The notes: generated by a model not told the origin, from the sequence alone. Positions 1-8,506 are shown, numbered from the stretch's first letter. The stretch: DNA of 64,000 bases from Methanomethylovorans sp041447285 (GCF_041447285.1 NZ_JBGMEB010000018.1:34955-98954), one strand, 5' to 3'. A program made the numbers and translations.

Positions 1-39
1 CCAGGAGCAGAGCATGTTATTGTTTGCGTCATATTCCAC

Positions 40-840
40 TCATTCTAAAATTAACGAAGCGTATCCTACTACAGCTGAATCATCGCCAGTCACTTCTCCG
101 CTGTTTCCATACTTAAGAAGTTCTGCTCTGCCTGCTCCAAGCTCCTTTGTTGCAGTGATAGTTGCTGCAATAGGTCCAAAACCACATGCTGATATATCTT
201 TTTCATACAGCCGATTGTAAAATTCATGCACGTTCATATTTAAAATGGATTTAATTAGATATCTGTCATTACTCTCTGCTACATGTGCAGGTTGATAATG
301 TGTAAAATCGCTTGAAGCAATTATAACGGCTTTCCTATCGGTGTCCATGACTGCTCTAGCAATTTCCATGCCAACCTCAATGGCCGTTTCCTCATCCTGC
401 ATTCCCATACAAATAGGAAGTATCTTGAAATCATGCTTAAAACGGTACTGAAGGAAAGGTATCTGCACTTCGATCGAATGCTCATACCGATGAGCAAGCT
501 CATCTTGGTCTATTATACTGCCAGCTATCTCTTCTTTCAATTCATGGTCTACTTCTACTTTTCCAAGAGGTGTAGACCAAGTGTCGATTGAAAGAGCAAC
601 TGGGGACCCATAGCCCGTGTGATTTGGGCCGAGCATTACATAAGTATCTGCTGGCGGCAGTACAGCATATGAGCGAGCTGCAACCCTTCCAGAGTAGATA
701 TAGCCGGCATGGGGTACTACCGTACCCTTTATGCCAGACTTCGCATCAATTCGGATGTCATTGAAACAATTATCTAACTCTTTTTTCAACGCAGTTGGAT
801 TAGCAGGGTAAAATTTACCCGCAACAATAGCCTGTCTCAT
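40..840 (-). CDS. MEMO1 family protein (AmmeMemoRadiSam protein B type)
   Basis: This 266-residue protein belongs to the MEMO family, which is structurally related to class III extradiol dioxygenases. The biochemical role in archaea is unsettled. Visible family features are the N-terminal AGKFYPA segment, a GPNHTGYG motif near residue 72, the HRYEHSIEVQIPF motif near 117 with putative metal-binding histidines, and the C-terminal DDSAVVGYAS segment. The ATG is preceded by GGTGATG. The gene lies 66 bp downstream of rps2 on the same strand, with a TATA-like ATATATAAT between them, so it may be transcribed both from the ribosomal operon and from its own promoter. Assignment to the family is secure; function is not. 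Confidence 0.88.
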   Translation of the reverse strand: MRQAIVAGKFYPANPTALKKELDNCFNDIRIDAKSGIKGTVVPHAGYIYSGRVAARSYAVLPPADTYVMLGPNHTGYGSPVALSIDTWSTPLGKVEVDHELKEEIAGSIIDQDELAHRYEHSIEVQIPFLQYRFKHDFKILPICMGMQDEETAIEVGMEIARAVMDTDRKAVIIASSDFTHYQPAHVAESNDRYLIKSILNMNVHEFYNRLYEKDISACGFGPIAATITATKELGAGRAELLKYGNSGEVTGDDSAVVGYASLILE

Positions 841-895
841 ACTACATCACCCCATGTAAATATTATGGGGCCATTATATATGTAGTATGCTTCCA

Positions 896-920
896 AAGCA
901 GGCTTTTTAAATGCCTGCTT
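896..920 (-). terminator. Stem-loop overlapping the rps2 stop codon
   Basis: Two perfect 8-base arms (AAGCAGGC and GCCTGCTT) flank a 9-base A/T-rich loop. The rps2 stop codon lies inside the loop. No long U-run follows, so this may be an RNA 3'-end or attenuation structure between rps2 and the MEMO gene rather than a classic terminator. Confidence 0.4.
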
Positions 921-1572
921 CGAAGTCTTCAAACTGGTAATTGAAGTGTGTACCGTTTGCCTTTGCAATTTCTCTTGCGAGCAACCAGTAGATGAGTGAC
1001 AGAGCCTTTCTTCCTTTGTTGTTGGTTGGTATTACCATATCTACATTGGAAGTCATATTGTTCGTATCACAAAGTGCAACTACTGGGATACCAATGTTAA
1101 CAGCTTCTTTAATTACCTGTGCGTCTCCTGCAGGGTCTGTGACTATGATCACATCTGGCTCAAAGAATGCCTCTACAGTTGGGTTTGTGAGAGTGCCGGG
1201 TATAAAGCGGCCAACCATTGCCCTTGTTCCAATAGCTTTTGCGAATTTCATTGCCGGGTATTGACCATACTGTCTTGCAGAAACCACAAGTATCCTTGAT
1301 GGTTCGTACTTGGAAAGGAAATTTGCTACCATCTTAATCCTTTCGTCTGTAGACTGGATGTCCAACACATAAAGTCCGTCGGTTCTTACTCTGTACACGA
1401 ACTTCATCATGTTCTCTGTCTTCTGCTGGGTACCAATATGCACACCAGCTGCCAGATATTCGTCTATAGGAACGAGTGAGGTAGATTTCTCTGCATCTGC
1501 ACTCACATCTAGCATCTTGTCATCACTACCCATATTTGCATTATCAGTAACACGTATTTCTTCTGTAGTCAT
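907..1572 (-). CDS. rps2: 30S ribosomal protein S2
   Basis: Small-subunit ribosomal protein S2, 221 residues, typical for archaea. The conserved YLAAGVHIGTQQKT segment near residue 39 and the IPVVALCDTNNMTSNVDMVIP-like segment in the C-terminal half are diagnostic. The first 30 residues form an acidic, poorly conserved extension. The start codon overlaps the rpoK stop by one base (TAATG), with GGTGATTT upstream, which indicates translational coupling. In many euryarchaea an enolase gene sits between rpoK and rps2; it is absent here. Confidence 0.97.
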   Translation of the reverse strand: MTTEEIRVTDNANMGSDDKMLDVSADAEKSTSLVPIDEYLAAGVHIGTQQKTENMMKFVYRVRTDGLYVLDIQSTDERIKMVANFLSKYEPSRILVVSARQYGQYPAMKFAKAIGTRAMVGRFIPGTLTNPTVEAFFEPDVIIVTDPAGDAQVIKEAVNIGIPVVALCDTNNMTSNVDMVIPTNNKGRKALSLIYWLLAREIAKANGTHFNYQFEDFEAGI

Positions 1573-1763
1573 TAAATCACCTTAAATTTATAGTCCCTTT
1601 TAACAGTAATGGGGATAACCCCAAGCTCTAATTCTTTCTTCGCTATATACAGAGATTGAGTACTGGAATCATCTATCAGGACGGGTGCGCCCATAGAGAT
1701 TTGCAGGGATCTAGCGCCAATAATCCTTGCTCGCTCATATCTAGTATAATGTTCTGTGCTCAA
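1572..1763 (-). CDS. rpoK: DNA-directed RNA polymerase subunit K (Rpb6/omega homologue)
   Basis: A 63-residue RNA polymerase subunit K. The signature TRYERARIIGARSLQ at residues 7-21 and the following MGAPVLID are characteristic of the archaeal Rpb6/omega family, which helps assemble and stabilise the polymerase. The start codon is TTG, placed five bases after a GGTGA ribosome-binding site; no ATG fits the conserved N-terminus. The gene is translationally coupled to rps2 by a one-base overlap. About 200 bp separate it from the upstream tRNA-Pro, and I see no other gene there. Confidence 0.95.
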   Translation of the reverse strand: MSTEHYTRYERARIIGARSLQISMGAPVLIDDSSTQSLYIAKKELELGVIPITVKRDYKFKVI

Positions 1764-1961
1764 AAAATCACCTTAAGGAATGATAGAACGTGATCAGTAT
1801 TGTATTATTTCAGGTATCGTCAACTAAAAGCTGCATAGGTTACGCTTTATATCTGTGCGTGTTCTTTCCATACCTGAGATAGTTTTATTCGGAATCCCTC
1901 CGAATGTGGTCATACTTCTATTCTGTAGGCCAGTCCATATTTGCAGTAAGAGTAAGGGAAA

Positions 1962-2059
1962 TGGGACCGCTGAGATTTGAACTCAGGTTCCGGCGTATTC
2001 CGCGCACTTTCAAGTACGTCCCGAACGCCGAAGGATGGTCCAGGCTACCCTACGGTCCC
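1962..2059 (-). tRNA. tRNA-Pro(CGG) with a 23-nt intron
   Basis: A cloverleaf can be drawn on the minus strand: acceptor arms GGGACCG/CGGUCCC, anticodon stem CGGCG/CGCCG, T arm CUGAG-UUCAAAU-CUCAG, discriminator A. The anticodon CGG is at 2021-2023. The anticodon loop holds 23 extra bases (1997-2019) at the canonical archaeal position after base 37. They can form their own hairpin (CGUAC/GUGCG), as expected of an intron removed by the tRNA splicing endonuclease. No CCA is encoded. The tRNA 5' end directly abuts the rpoN stop codon, so it is probably cut from the ribosomal protein operon transcript. Confidence 0.88.
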
Positions 2060-2248
2060 TTACTGATATGGTGCCAGTGTATCTACAAGCTCTACATGGG
2101 ACAGGAGCATACGACGGCAACAGTAGCGTGTGATTCCCAGGTCATCCATGACCTGGGCAGGATCTTCGCCGTCTTTTGTTCTCCTTTTGTATTCATCCCA
2201 GCTGCTCGCGATTACTTTTCCACAACTGAAACAACGGACTGGTATCAT
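2060..2248 (-). CDS. rpoN: DNA-directed RNA polymerase subunit N (Rpb10 homologue)
   Basis: A 62-residue zinc-binding polymerase subunit. It has the family pattern MIPVRCFSCGKV at the N-terminus and the paired cysteines YCCRRM near residue 43, which together bind one zinc. It anchors the D/L assembly platform of archaeal RNA polymerase. It follows rps9 by 11 bp in the rpl18e-rpl13-rps9-rpoN order seen across archaea. The stop codon (2060-2062) is immediately followed by the tRNA-Pro gene. Confidence 0.97.
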   Translation of the reverse strand: MIPVRCFSCGKVIASSWDEYKRRTKDGEDPAQVMDDLGITRYCCRRMLLSHVELVDTLAPYQ

Positions 2249-2259
2249 CTATGTATGCC

Positions 2260-2664
2260 TTACCTGTATGATTTCTGATATTTAGCACGTGCACCAGGTC
2301 CACCAAACTTCTTAGTTTCTTTCTGCCTGGAGTCGTTTACAAGGAGGTTGCGGTCATATGCCATATAAGCATCACGAAGGTTAGTATCATTGGTCCATTC
2401 AACTATACCTCTTGCAATGGCTGTTCTTATAGCATTGGCCTGCCCAATTATTCCTCCACCACTTACTTTCACATCGATATCTATTCCCTCTGCAATTTCT
2501 CCTGCAAGCATCAGGGACTCATAGATCTTCATCTTTGCGAATTCAGGTTCATATATCTCGACAGGTTTCTTGTTAATGCGAGTTCTTCCTGCCCCTTTCT
2601 TGATAGTAGCACGGGCAATTGCGGTTTTGTTCTTACCTGATGAATTTACTACTTTGTTTGACAT
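2260..2664 (-). CDS. rps9: 30S ribosomal protein S9
   Basis: Ribosomal protein S9, 134 residues. The ATG is preceded by a strong AGGAGG ribosome-binding site. The C-terminus ends in the universal basic tail (RAKYQKSYR), which reaches the P-site tRNA in the ribosome. GGGIIGQANAIRTAIARGIV in the middle is the conserved core. It lies 11 bp after rpl13 within the ribosomal operon. Confidence 0.97.
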   Translation of the reverse strand: MSNKVVNSSGKNKTAIARATIKKGAGRTRINKKPVEIYEPEFAKMKIYESLMLAGEIAEGIDIDVKVSGGGIIGQANAIRTAIARGIVEWTNDTNLRDAYMAYDRNLLVNDSRQKETKKFGGPGARAKYQKSYR

Positions 2665-2675
2665 GATAATCCTCC

Positions 2676-3095
2676 TTAGAACTTGCCGCCTATTTTTGTG
2701 CTTACATCTCCAAGTCTCATATACTTGTTAGAACTAAGCCTTTTCATATTTGCTTCGGCAATCTGTATAATTTCCTTATCCTTTAGTTCAAGAGGAATTC
2801 CTACGTGGACCTTCAGGCGTGCCATTGCATCGCGTCCTCTTGCTCTCCTGTATGGCACCATTCCCCTTACAGTCCTCTTCAGTATACGATCAGGTCTTTT
2901 AGGGAAGTGAGGGCCAAATTCAGTTGAGCCGATATCGATCTTATTTCTGTATTCTGCAATTGTATCGAGCTTGGAACCGGAAATTACTGCCTTTTCAGCA
3001 TTAACTACGTCAACTTTCTCTCCTGCAAGCAGTCTTTTTGCCACGTCGCTTGCAAGCCTTCCCAGAATAAGCCCATTGGCATCGATTATTGTCAT
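2676..3095 (-). CDS. rpl13: 50S ribosomal protein L13
   Basis: Large-subunit protein L13. I place the start at ATG 3095 (139 residues, beginning MTIIDANGLILGRLAS), because a GAGGTG ribosome-binding site sits six bases upstream and the family begins here. An in-frame GTG three codons earlier overlaps that site. The VVNAEKAVISG segment and the RRARGRDAMARLKVHVGIP segment are typical of archaeal/eukaryotic L13. The gene is 12 bp downstream of rpl18e. Confidence 0.96.
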   Translation of the reverse strand: MTIIDANGLILGRLASDVAKRLLAGEKVDVVNAEKAVISGSKLDTIAEYRNKIDIGSTEFGPHFPKRPDRILKRTVRGMVPYRRARGRDAMARLKVHVGIPLELKDKEIIQIAEANMKRLSSNKYMRLGDVSTKIGGKF

Positions 3096-3107
3096 CTTCA
3101 ACACCTC

Positions 3108-3488
3108 TTACTGCAGTATCCTTATTTTAGAGCCCTTGGGGTTCTCTTCAAGGACCTGCTCGATTGTCAGGTATTTGCCACCAATCTCATTTATCTTATC
3201 AATAGCTGTGCCACTGAAATCAAGTGCAGCAATTGTCACTGATGTCTTCAGCTCACCCGCACCCAGCACTTTGCCGGGGATAAGCACAACTTCTCCTTCC
3301 TTAGCATATCTGTTGATCTTACTAAGATTGACCTGAGCATACTTACGGCTTGGTTTCTCAAGTCTCTTTGCAATGTCTCTCCAGATAAGAACATCATTAT
3401 TCCTTGACTCTTCTTTAAGAGTGGATATTAGTTCAGGTATTCTGGGGTTAGTTTTTCTTGTAATTTTTCTTTGTGTCTTATTTCCCAT
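3108..3488 (-). CDS. rpl18e: 50S ribosomal protein L18e
   Basis: Archaeal/eukaryotic-type ribosomal protein L18e, 126 residues from ATG 3488, which has a GGAGGG ribosome-binding site. A longer in-frame opening exists upstream but does not match the family start (MGNKTQRKITRKTNPRIPEL). The C-terminal core VLIPGKVLGAGELKTSVTIAALDFS is diagnostic. It is the first ribosomal gene of this cluster here; rpoD and the S13-S4-S11 genes that often precede it in euryarchaea are not present. Confidence 0.95.
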   Translation of the reverse strand: MGNKTQRKITRKTNPRIPELISTLKEESRNNDVLIWRDIAKRLEKPSRKYAQVNLSKINRYAKEGEVVLIPGKVLGAGELKTSVTIAALDFSGTAIDKINEIGGKYLTIEQVLEENPKGSKIRILQ

Positions 3489-3520
3489 AATGTCCCTCCG
3501 CAAGATCATCCGGACCTTAC

Positions 3521-3580
3521 TCACGCGGGTAAACCACGTTCGAACATCCATGAGTGTTCTTCAGGGTATTCCATGTCCAT
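3521..3580 (-). other. Possible 19-codon leader ORF upstream of rpl18e
   Basis: An ATG-initiated reading frame of 19 codons (MDMEYPEEHSWMFERGLPA) ends 32 bp before rpl18e. A TATA-like CTTTATGTAC on the minus strand near 3617-3626 would place transcription start about 15 bases before this ATG. It could be a translated leader peptide or chance; nothing else supports it. Confidence 0.2.
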
Positions 3581-3632
3581 AAAGGACATCTGAGTCTTGA
3601 ATACTATTACTAGTACATAAAGATTGTGTGGC

Positions 3633-4100
3633 TCATTCCATATTTGGAAACATGCCTGCCATTACTTTAGGATAGATTTTGCTGATGTCGCATCCCATTT
3701 CTTTGGCTACAACAAGTGCTGCAACTTCTATATCCACCATGTCCCCCAAATTTTCCTGTTTCCTGCTTATCAAAGCAGCAACATTCCTGTTGTCCATTCC
3801 GGAACAAGCAGTGATCATTGCCATGATCTGTTCTATAAGTGGCTTTTCATGAAATATGCTTTCTGAAGGACGAAAACCACGAGGTATCTCTATTTTTTCC
3901 ACATTAAATGTAGGAGCAAGCTTGTTGTCATTCAATTCCAACAGCTTCAAGCTAAGAGCAGCATCCCTCACCTTTGAAGCATTTTCTGGAGACATCCACT
4001 TCAAGCCAAAAGAAAGAGCAAATTCAAAATCCCTTATGGAAATAAAACTTGCAGCATGCTGCTTGAATGGTGCTGCTACAACATATAGGAACTCATCCAT
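3633..4100 (-). CDS. DUF2240-like conserved archaeal protein
   Basis: A 155-residue soluble protein resembling the archaeal DUF2240 family, of unknown function. The N-terminal half (FALSFGLKWMSPENASKVRDAALSLKLLEL) looks like a winged-helix fold with a proline-rich IPRGFRPSESIF segment after it; the C-terminal half is helical. Its start overlaps the stop of the upstream gene by one base (TGATG), indicating coupling. There is no recognisable catalytic motif. The family name is from memory of motif and length and is only moderately secure. Confidence 0.7.
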   Translation of the reverse strand: MDEFLYVVAAPFKQHAASFISIRDFEFALSFGLKWMSPENASKVRDAALSLKLLELNDNKLAPTFNVEKIEIPRGFRPSESIFHEKPLIEQIMAMITACSGMDNRNVAALISRKQENLGDMVDIEVAALVVAKEMGCDISKIYPKVMAGMFPNME

Positions 4101-4579
4101 CAGGATCCGCGCCTAATTTCTTCTATTATGGTATCTGCAACTCTCCCGGCTTCTGTCCTGCCAGGCCCTTCTATCCTATGTATCTGAAGGACTAGCACTT
4201 CGTTCTCAAGGATAGCACGTACAAGATAAATATCCCCTCTAAAAGGCACACGGTTATATTTCCCATCCAGGTAACTATAATTAAGTGTCACCTTGAAATC
4301 AATTATACCTTCAGGTTCAATGGTATCGATCATCTGGTCTACATTCTTATAATTGAGTGGTTCAAAGTCCACTCCATTGCGCACAATTTCTACACTGATC
4401 TCTCTTTTTGCCTGTATCCTGTGACCTCTCTGTGCAACAGATTCAGTGACGAACATTCCGAATTTCCCGTCCATGTTCGCCATCACTTTGACAAAATAAG
4501 GAAGATCCGAGTAGTATCGGTACTTCTGCTCGAACTCGATCTCCCTATGCGGGAATTTGTGGTATATGCGCTTTCTCAT
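4100..4579 (-). CDS. Conserved archaeal protein of unknown function
   Basis: A 159-residue protein that I do not recognise. It starts MRKRIYHKFPHREIEFEQKY and has an alternating charged/hydrophobic pattern suggesting a beta-rich fold. It lacks signal peptide, membrane segments and cysteines. It is translationally coupled to the DUF2240-like gene downstream and begins 57 bp after serA ends. A ribosome-binding site AAGGTCC precedes the ATG. The pair sits between amino-acid biosynthesis and ribosomal genes, which does not by itself reveal a role. Confidence 0.7.
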   Translation of the reverse strand: MRKRIYHKFPHREIEFEQKYRYYSDLPYFVKVMANMDGKFGMFVTESVAQRGHRIQAKREISVEIVRNGVDFEPLNYKNVDQMIDTIEPEGIIDFKVTLNYSYLDGKYNRVPFRGDIYLVRAILENEVLVLQIHRIEGPGRTEAGRVADTIIEEIRRGS

Positions 4580-4636
4580 GGTCTGGACCTTGGATGGGTC
4601 ATATTACCATATACATCATTTAAATATTTATCTTCA

Positions 4637-6208
4637 TCAGAGCTTGACGAGCTTTGCAGTAAGTATTCCATCAACACTACGCATTTCTTCCAGAATGGCA
4701 GGTGATACTTCAGAGTCAACATTGAGGGTCATAATTGTAACTCCTCCTATTGCTGCTCTGCCAACTTGCATTCCAGATATGTTGATGTTGTTCTTGCCAA
4801 GTACCATGCAGCATGGTCCTATTACGTTAGGCCTGTTGATGTGCTTTGCAACTATCATATATCCGGATGGAATAATGTCAACGCGTTCTCCATCGATTCC
4901 AATTATTCTAGCTTCGTTTCCTATGATGGTTCCTGCAACAGACACAGACTCTCCATTGTTGCTTAGTTTGATATGAATCTCAGAAGCCCTTTCTTCGGAA
5001 GTTTCTGACTTGCTCTCTCTTACTTCTATCTTTCTTGACTTTGCCACTGCAGGTGCATTCACGTAGTTCACGCTGGAGCCCATTGCGCTTTGCAGCATTC
5101 CCTTCAAGGCGGCAACTGTAACCGGCCTTGTGTCCTTCTCAGCTATCTCTCCATTATATGAGATTTCCACTTTCTCATAACTGGTTCCAAGTAACTGGGC
5201 ACATACATCTGCCATGGTCTCTGCAAGATTGATATAAGGTGCAAGAACTCTCATTACTTCTGGTTTTACAGAAGGTATATTAATTGCATTCTTTGCAGTT
5301 CCGCCATTAAGGACTGAAATCACTTCCTCAGCTATGGTGATAGCTACATTGATCTGTGCCTCTTCGGTGGAAGCTCCCAGATGAGGTGTCATAATTAGGT
5401 TATCACATTCAAGCAAGGGGCTGTCCTTTGGGGGTTCATTGATATATACGTCAAGTGCAGCTCCTGCAATCTTGCCACTCTTGAGTGCATCAGCAAGAGC
5501 GTCTTCATTGATGATGCCTCCTCGTGCACAATTGATTACCCTTGCATTTTTCTTCATGACATTGAATTCTTCAGCATCAAGGATGTTTCTTGTTTCTTTG
5601 GTAAGAGGTGTGTGTACTGTGATAAAATCAGCAGCTTCTGCGATCTCTTTAACTGTAGCAAGCTTTATTCCAAGCTCATGTGCTTTTTCTTTTGAGATGT
5701 ATGGGTCATAGCCCATTATAGTCATATTGAGCCCTTGTGCCCTTTTTGCCACTTCTGCCCCAATGCGTCCAAGGCCTATGACTCCCAGGATCTTGCCGTT
5801 GACTTCAACACCCATGAAGTTTTTACGTTCCCATTTTCCAGCTTTCATGGAAGCGTTTGCCTGAGGTATGTTCCTTGCCATGGACATCATCATAGCGATA
5901 GTGTGCTCAGCAGCAGAAAGCATATTTCCTTCTGGTGCATTGGTAACGATTATACCTTTTTCAGTAGCTGCTTCAACATCCACATTGTCCACACCTACTC
6001 CTGCACGGCCTATGATCTTCAGATTTCTGGTAGCTTCAATAACCTTTCTTGTAACCTGTGTTCCACTGCGGATAACCAGAGCGTCGTAGTTTACTATTTT
6101 TACTGCTAGCTCACTTTCTGACAAGCCCGTGATAACATCTACATCGAAATGTTTCTGGAGCATTGACAAGCCTTCTTCGGACAATGGATCACTGACTAAT
6201 ATCTTCAT
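4637..6208 (-). CDS. serA: D-3-phosphoglycerate dehydrogenase
   Basis: Catalyses the first step of serine synthesis, NAD-dependent oxidation of 3-phosphoglycerate to 3-phosphohydroxypyruvate. The 523-residue form has a substrate-binding domain split by a Rossmann domain (GVIGLGRIGAEVAKRA near residue 143), catalytic residues in NCARGGIINEDAL and in TPHLGASTEEAQ, an intervening ASB domain, and a C-terminal ACT domain (about 450-523) that usually mediates serine feedback. Length matches the long bacterial/archaeal type. GGAG precedes the ATG by eight bases. It is probably monocistronic or the first gene of the minus-strand unit leading to 3633. Confidence 0.96.
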   Translation of the reverse strand: MKILVSDPLSEEGLSMLQKHFDVDVITGLSESELAVKIVNYDALVIRSGTQVTRKVIEATRNLKIIGRAGVGVDNVDVEAATEKGIIVTNAPEGNMLSAAEHTIAMMMSMARNIPQANASMKAGKWERKNFMGVEVNGKILGVIGLGRIGAEVAKRAQGLNMTIMGYDPYISKEKAHELGIKLATVKEIAEAADFITVHTPLTKETRNILDAEEFNVMKKNARVINCARGGIINEDALADALKSGKIAGAALDVYINEPPKDSPLLECDNLIMTPHLGASTEEAQINVAITIAEEVISVLNGGTAKNAINIPSVKPEVMRVLAPYINLAETMADVCAQLLGTSYEKVEISYNGEIAEKDTRPVTVAALKGMLQSAMGSSVNYVNAPAVAKSRKIEVRESKSETSEERASEIHIKLSNNGESVSVAGTIIGNEARIIGIDGERVDIIPSGYMIVAKHINRPNVIGPCCMVLGKNNINISGMQVGRAAIGGVTIMTLNVDSEVSPAILEEMRSVDGILTAKLVKL

Positions 6209-6420
6209 CTGTATGTCTCCTGTAATGGATGATATGGTTATGGCGATTTAAGCCAATTTCCACCATTTGAGCAAATTTATACATTTCTAACTACTATGCA
6301 AGCATATTTAGCAGTTGTTGTTTCAATGTAGAGCAGAAAAGATATTTTACATACATATATCTTCCTTCTTTACTCTGATGATACCTGTCATATATGCCAG
6401 AATCAGATACTAATAATCAA

Positions 6421-7128
6421 CTACTCTTTGAAGCGGAAATATACTCTTCTGTTATTCTTACCTTTATTTTCGGCTTTGAATACTTCTATATAAGGTATTT
6501 CGCCAGTATTTGCAACATGTGTCCCTCCACAAGCCTGCCTGTCTATTTCAGGAATTGTGATAACTCTGATGCGTAAGGTTTCTGGAGGAAAAGCATCCTT
6601 AAGCTTTACTACTGAAGGTATTTGAAAGGCCTCTTCGCGATCCATTATTTCAATGCTTACAGGGATCTTTTTATCAATTATGTTATTAACTTTTGTCTCG
6701 TAGGCCTTCAGCTGTTCCCGGTCGAATTCCTCAAGAGAGAAATCCACTCTGGTTTTATCCTCAGATAACTGATTCCCGCTGATCTTTGCACCGGTTTCGC
6801 TATGTATGATGGCACTTAGGATATGGCATGCCGTGTGGTAGCGCATCAGCAAGTATCTCCTATCCCAGTTTATTACTCCTTTTACCGAATCTCCTTCCTT
6901 TAAACCAATAATCCCAATTTCGTGGCTTACTTTTCCATCCACTTTCCTTACGCTAATTACAGGATATTCTTTATCTTCACAGTACAGGAAACCTATGTCG
7001 CAAGGCTGGCCTCCGGCTTCAGGATAGAAAGCCGTTTTATCCAAGATCACATATTTGTCATCAATGACACTTTTTACAATCGCATTGAACTCTTTAAGAT
7101 AACAGTCTTCAAAATACAGTTCTTCCAT
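6421..7128 (-). CDS. Alanyl-tRNA editing protein AlaX
   Basis: A free-standing trans-editing hydrolase that removes mischarged serine from tRNA-Ala. The 235 residues match the medium AlaX form. The N-terminal glycine-containing segment YPEAGGQP (35-42) belongs to the translation-factor-like domain. Zinc ligands appear as HTACH (98-102) and CGGTH (200-204). No aminoacylation domain is present. It stands alone, with serA 212 bp downstream on the same strand. Confidence 0.93.
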   Translation of the reverse strand: MEELYFEDCYLKEFNAIVKSVIDDKYVILDKTAFYPEAGGQPCDIGFLYCEDKEYPVISVRKVDGKVSHEIGIIGLKEGDSVKGVINWDRRYLLMRYHTACHILSAIIHSETGAKISGNQLSEDKTRVDFSLEEFDREQLKAYETKVNNIIDKKIPVSIEIMDREEAFQIPSVVKLKDAFPPETLRIRVITIPEIDRQACGGTHVANTGEIPYIEVFKAENKGKNNRRVYFRFKE

Positions 7129-7216
7129 GCCTATAAATGATGATGTATGACATAAATGTATTTCTTAGGTATCTTTTGCAAAATTTCTAATATCTACAGA
7201 TTCAATATCTTGAATA

Positions 7217-8506
7217 ATGGCCGAATCCAAGATTTCCATATATCCTCTGCTTGCTGTTAATTTCATTGGTACCCTTGGTTTGAGCCTTGTTCTTCCCTTT
7301 CTTATTTTCCTTGTGGAAAGGTTCGGAGGCAATGCGATTATCTATGGTCTGACTGCTTCCATGTATCCAATTTTTCAACTATTTGGAGGGCCACTGCTTG
7401 GTCGATGGTCTGATATGTATGGTAGAAAGAAAATACTCTTGATAAGTCAGGTAGGTACTTTCATTTCCTGGATAATTTTTCTGGTTGCTATGTTAATTCC
7501 AGTCACCAAGATCATCGATGTTAAATCTGAGATATTGGGTACTTTTGTCCTCACAGTACCTTTGATTTTTATTTTTATAGCCCGGGCTTTTGATGGTATA
7601 ACCGGAGGGAATGTATCTGTTGCTAATGCATATCTTGCAGATATCACCAGTGATGCAGACAGAAGCAGCGTATATGGTAAGCTTTCAGTTTCAACTAACC
7701 TTGGGTTCATATTTGGTCCTGCACTTGCAGGTATATTGAGTGTGACAATATACGGTGAAATACTGCCTGTTATTGCTGCAGTTCTTATTTCATTAGTAGG
7801 AATTTTGATGATTATTTTTCTACTGCCCGAATCCCCGGAACATACTATACACATGGCTCCTCATATTAGGGGCAGTAAAGCAGAATCTGGAATTCTAAAA
7901 GAAAACATATATTCTGTATCAAATAAAATGGGTTTTCTAGAAATAATGAAAATGCAAGGCATTTTCCGTATTTTGTCCATTTATTTCCTCATATTCCTGG
8001 CTTACAATGTTTTCTATACTGCTTTTCCTGTACACGCTGCAAATAATCTTAAATGGAATGCAGCTTCCCTTGGCTTATATTTTTCTATCTTGAGTTTGTT
8101 GCTTGTCTTTGTTGAAGGACCCTTGCTTTCATGGGTAAGCAAAAGATATTCGGATTATTTGCTTCTTACTTCTGGAAGTTTCATGCTAATTGCTAATTTT
8201 GTGCTGCTTGTTTACAGTACTGATTTTCTCACATACGTTTCACTGGTTTTCTTTGCACTGGGTAACGGATTCATGTGGCCTTCACTAATGTCCATCCTCT
8301 CCAAAACAACAAAAAAGGAATATCAAGGGGCTGTACAAGGAGTTTCCACCAGCTTTACAAGCCTGGCAAGCATTGTAGGACTTGTAGCTGGGGGTTTCAT
8401 GTTCTCTTTTTTTGGTACAGCCACCTTTGTAATTGCAGCTTCGATCTTATTCGGTGTTTTTCTATTATCTTTAAAACTGGATTCTTCAAAAAAAGAAGAC
8501 CCATAG
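7217..8506 (+). CDS. MFS transporter
   Basis: A 429-residue major facilitator superfamily transporter with about twelve hydrophobic segments. The cytoplasmic loop 2-3 motif GRWSDMYGRKK near residues 66-76 is the standard MFS motif A, and RAFDGITGGNVSVANAYLADI is typical of the TetA/multidrug branch, with drug/proton antiporters as nearest relatives. The substrate cannot be deduced. There is no clear ribosome-binding site before the ATG, so translation may be leaderless. It stands alone and converges with the small gene at 8518. Confidence 0.88.
   Translation: MAESKISIYPLLAVNFIGTLGLSLVLPFLIFLVERFGGNAIIYGLTASMYPIFQLFGGPLLGRWSDMYGRKKILLISQVGTFISWIIFLVAMLIPVTKIIDVKSEILGTFVLTVPLIFIFIARAFDGITGGNVSVANAYLADITSDADRSSVYGKLSVSTNLGFIFGPALAGILSVTIYGEILPVIAAVLISLVGILMIIFLLPESPEHTIHMAPHIRGSKAESGILKENIYSVSNKMGFLEIMKMQGIFRILSIYFLIFLAYNVFYTAFPVHAANNLKWNAASLGLYFSILSLLLVFVEGPLLSWVSKRYSDYLLLTSGSFMLIANFVLLVYSTDFLTYVSLVFFALGNGFMWPSLMSILSKTTKKEYQGAVQGVSTSFTSLASIVGLVAGGFMFSFFGTATFVIAASILFGVFLLSLKLDSSKKEDP

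Noticed and set aside
1904..2278. A 124-codon frame running across the tRNA-Pro and rpoN on the plus strand
   Set aside because: It covers a tRNA and a well-supported gene on the other strand and has no family features.
3520..3560. A T-loop-like GTTCGAAC before rpl18e
   Set aside because: No acceptor, D or anticodon stems can be formed around it, so it is not a tRNA.
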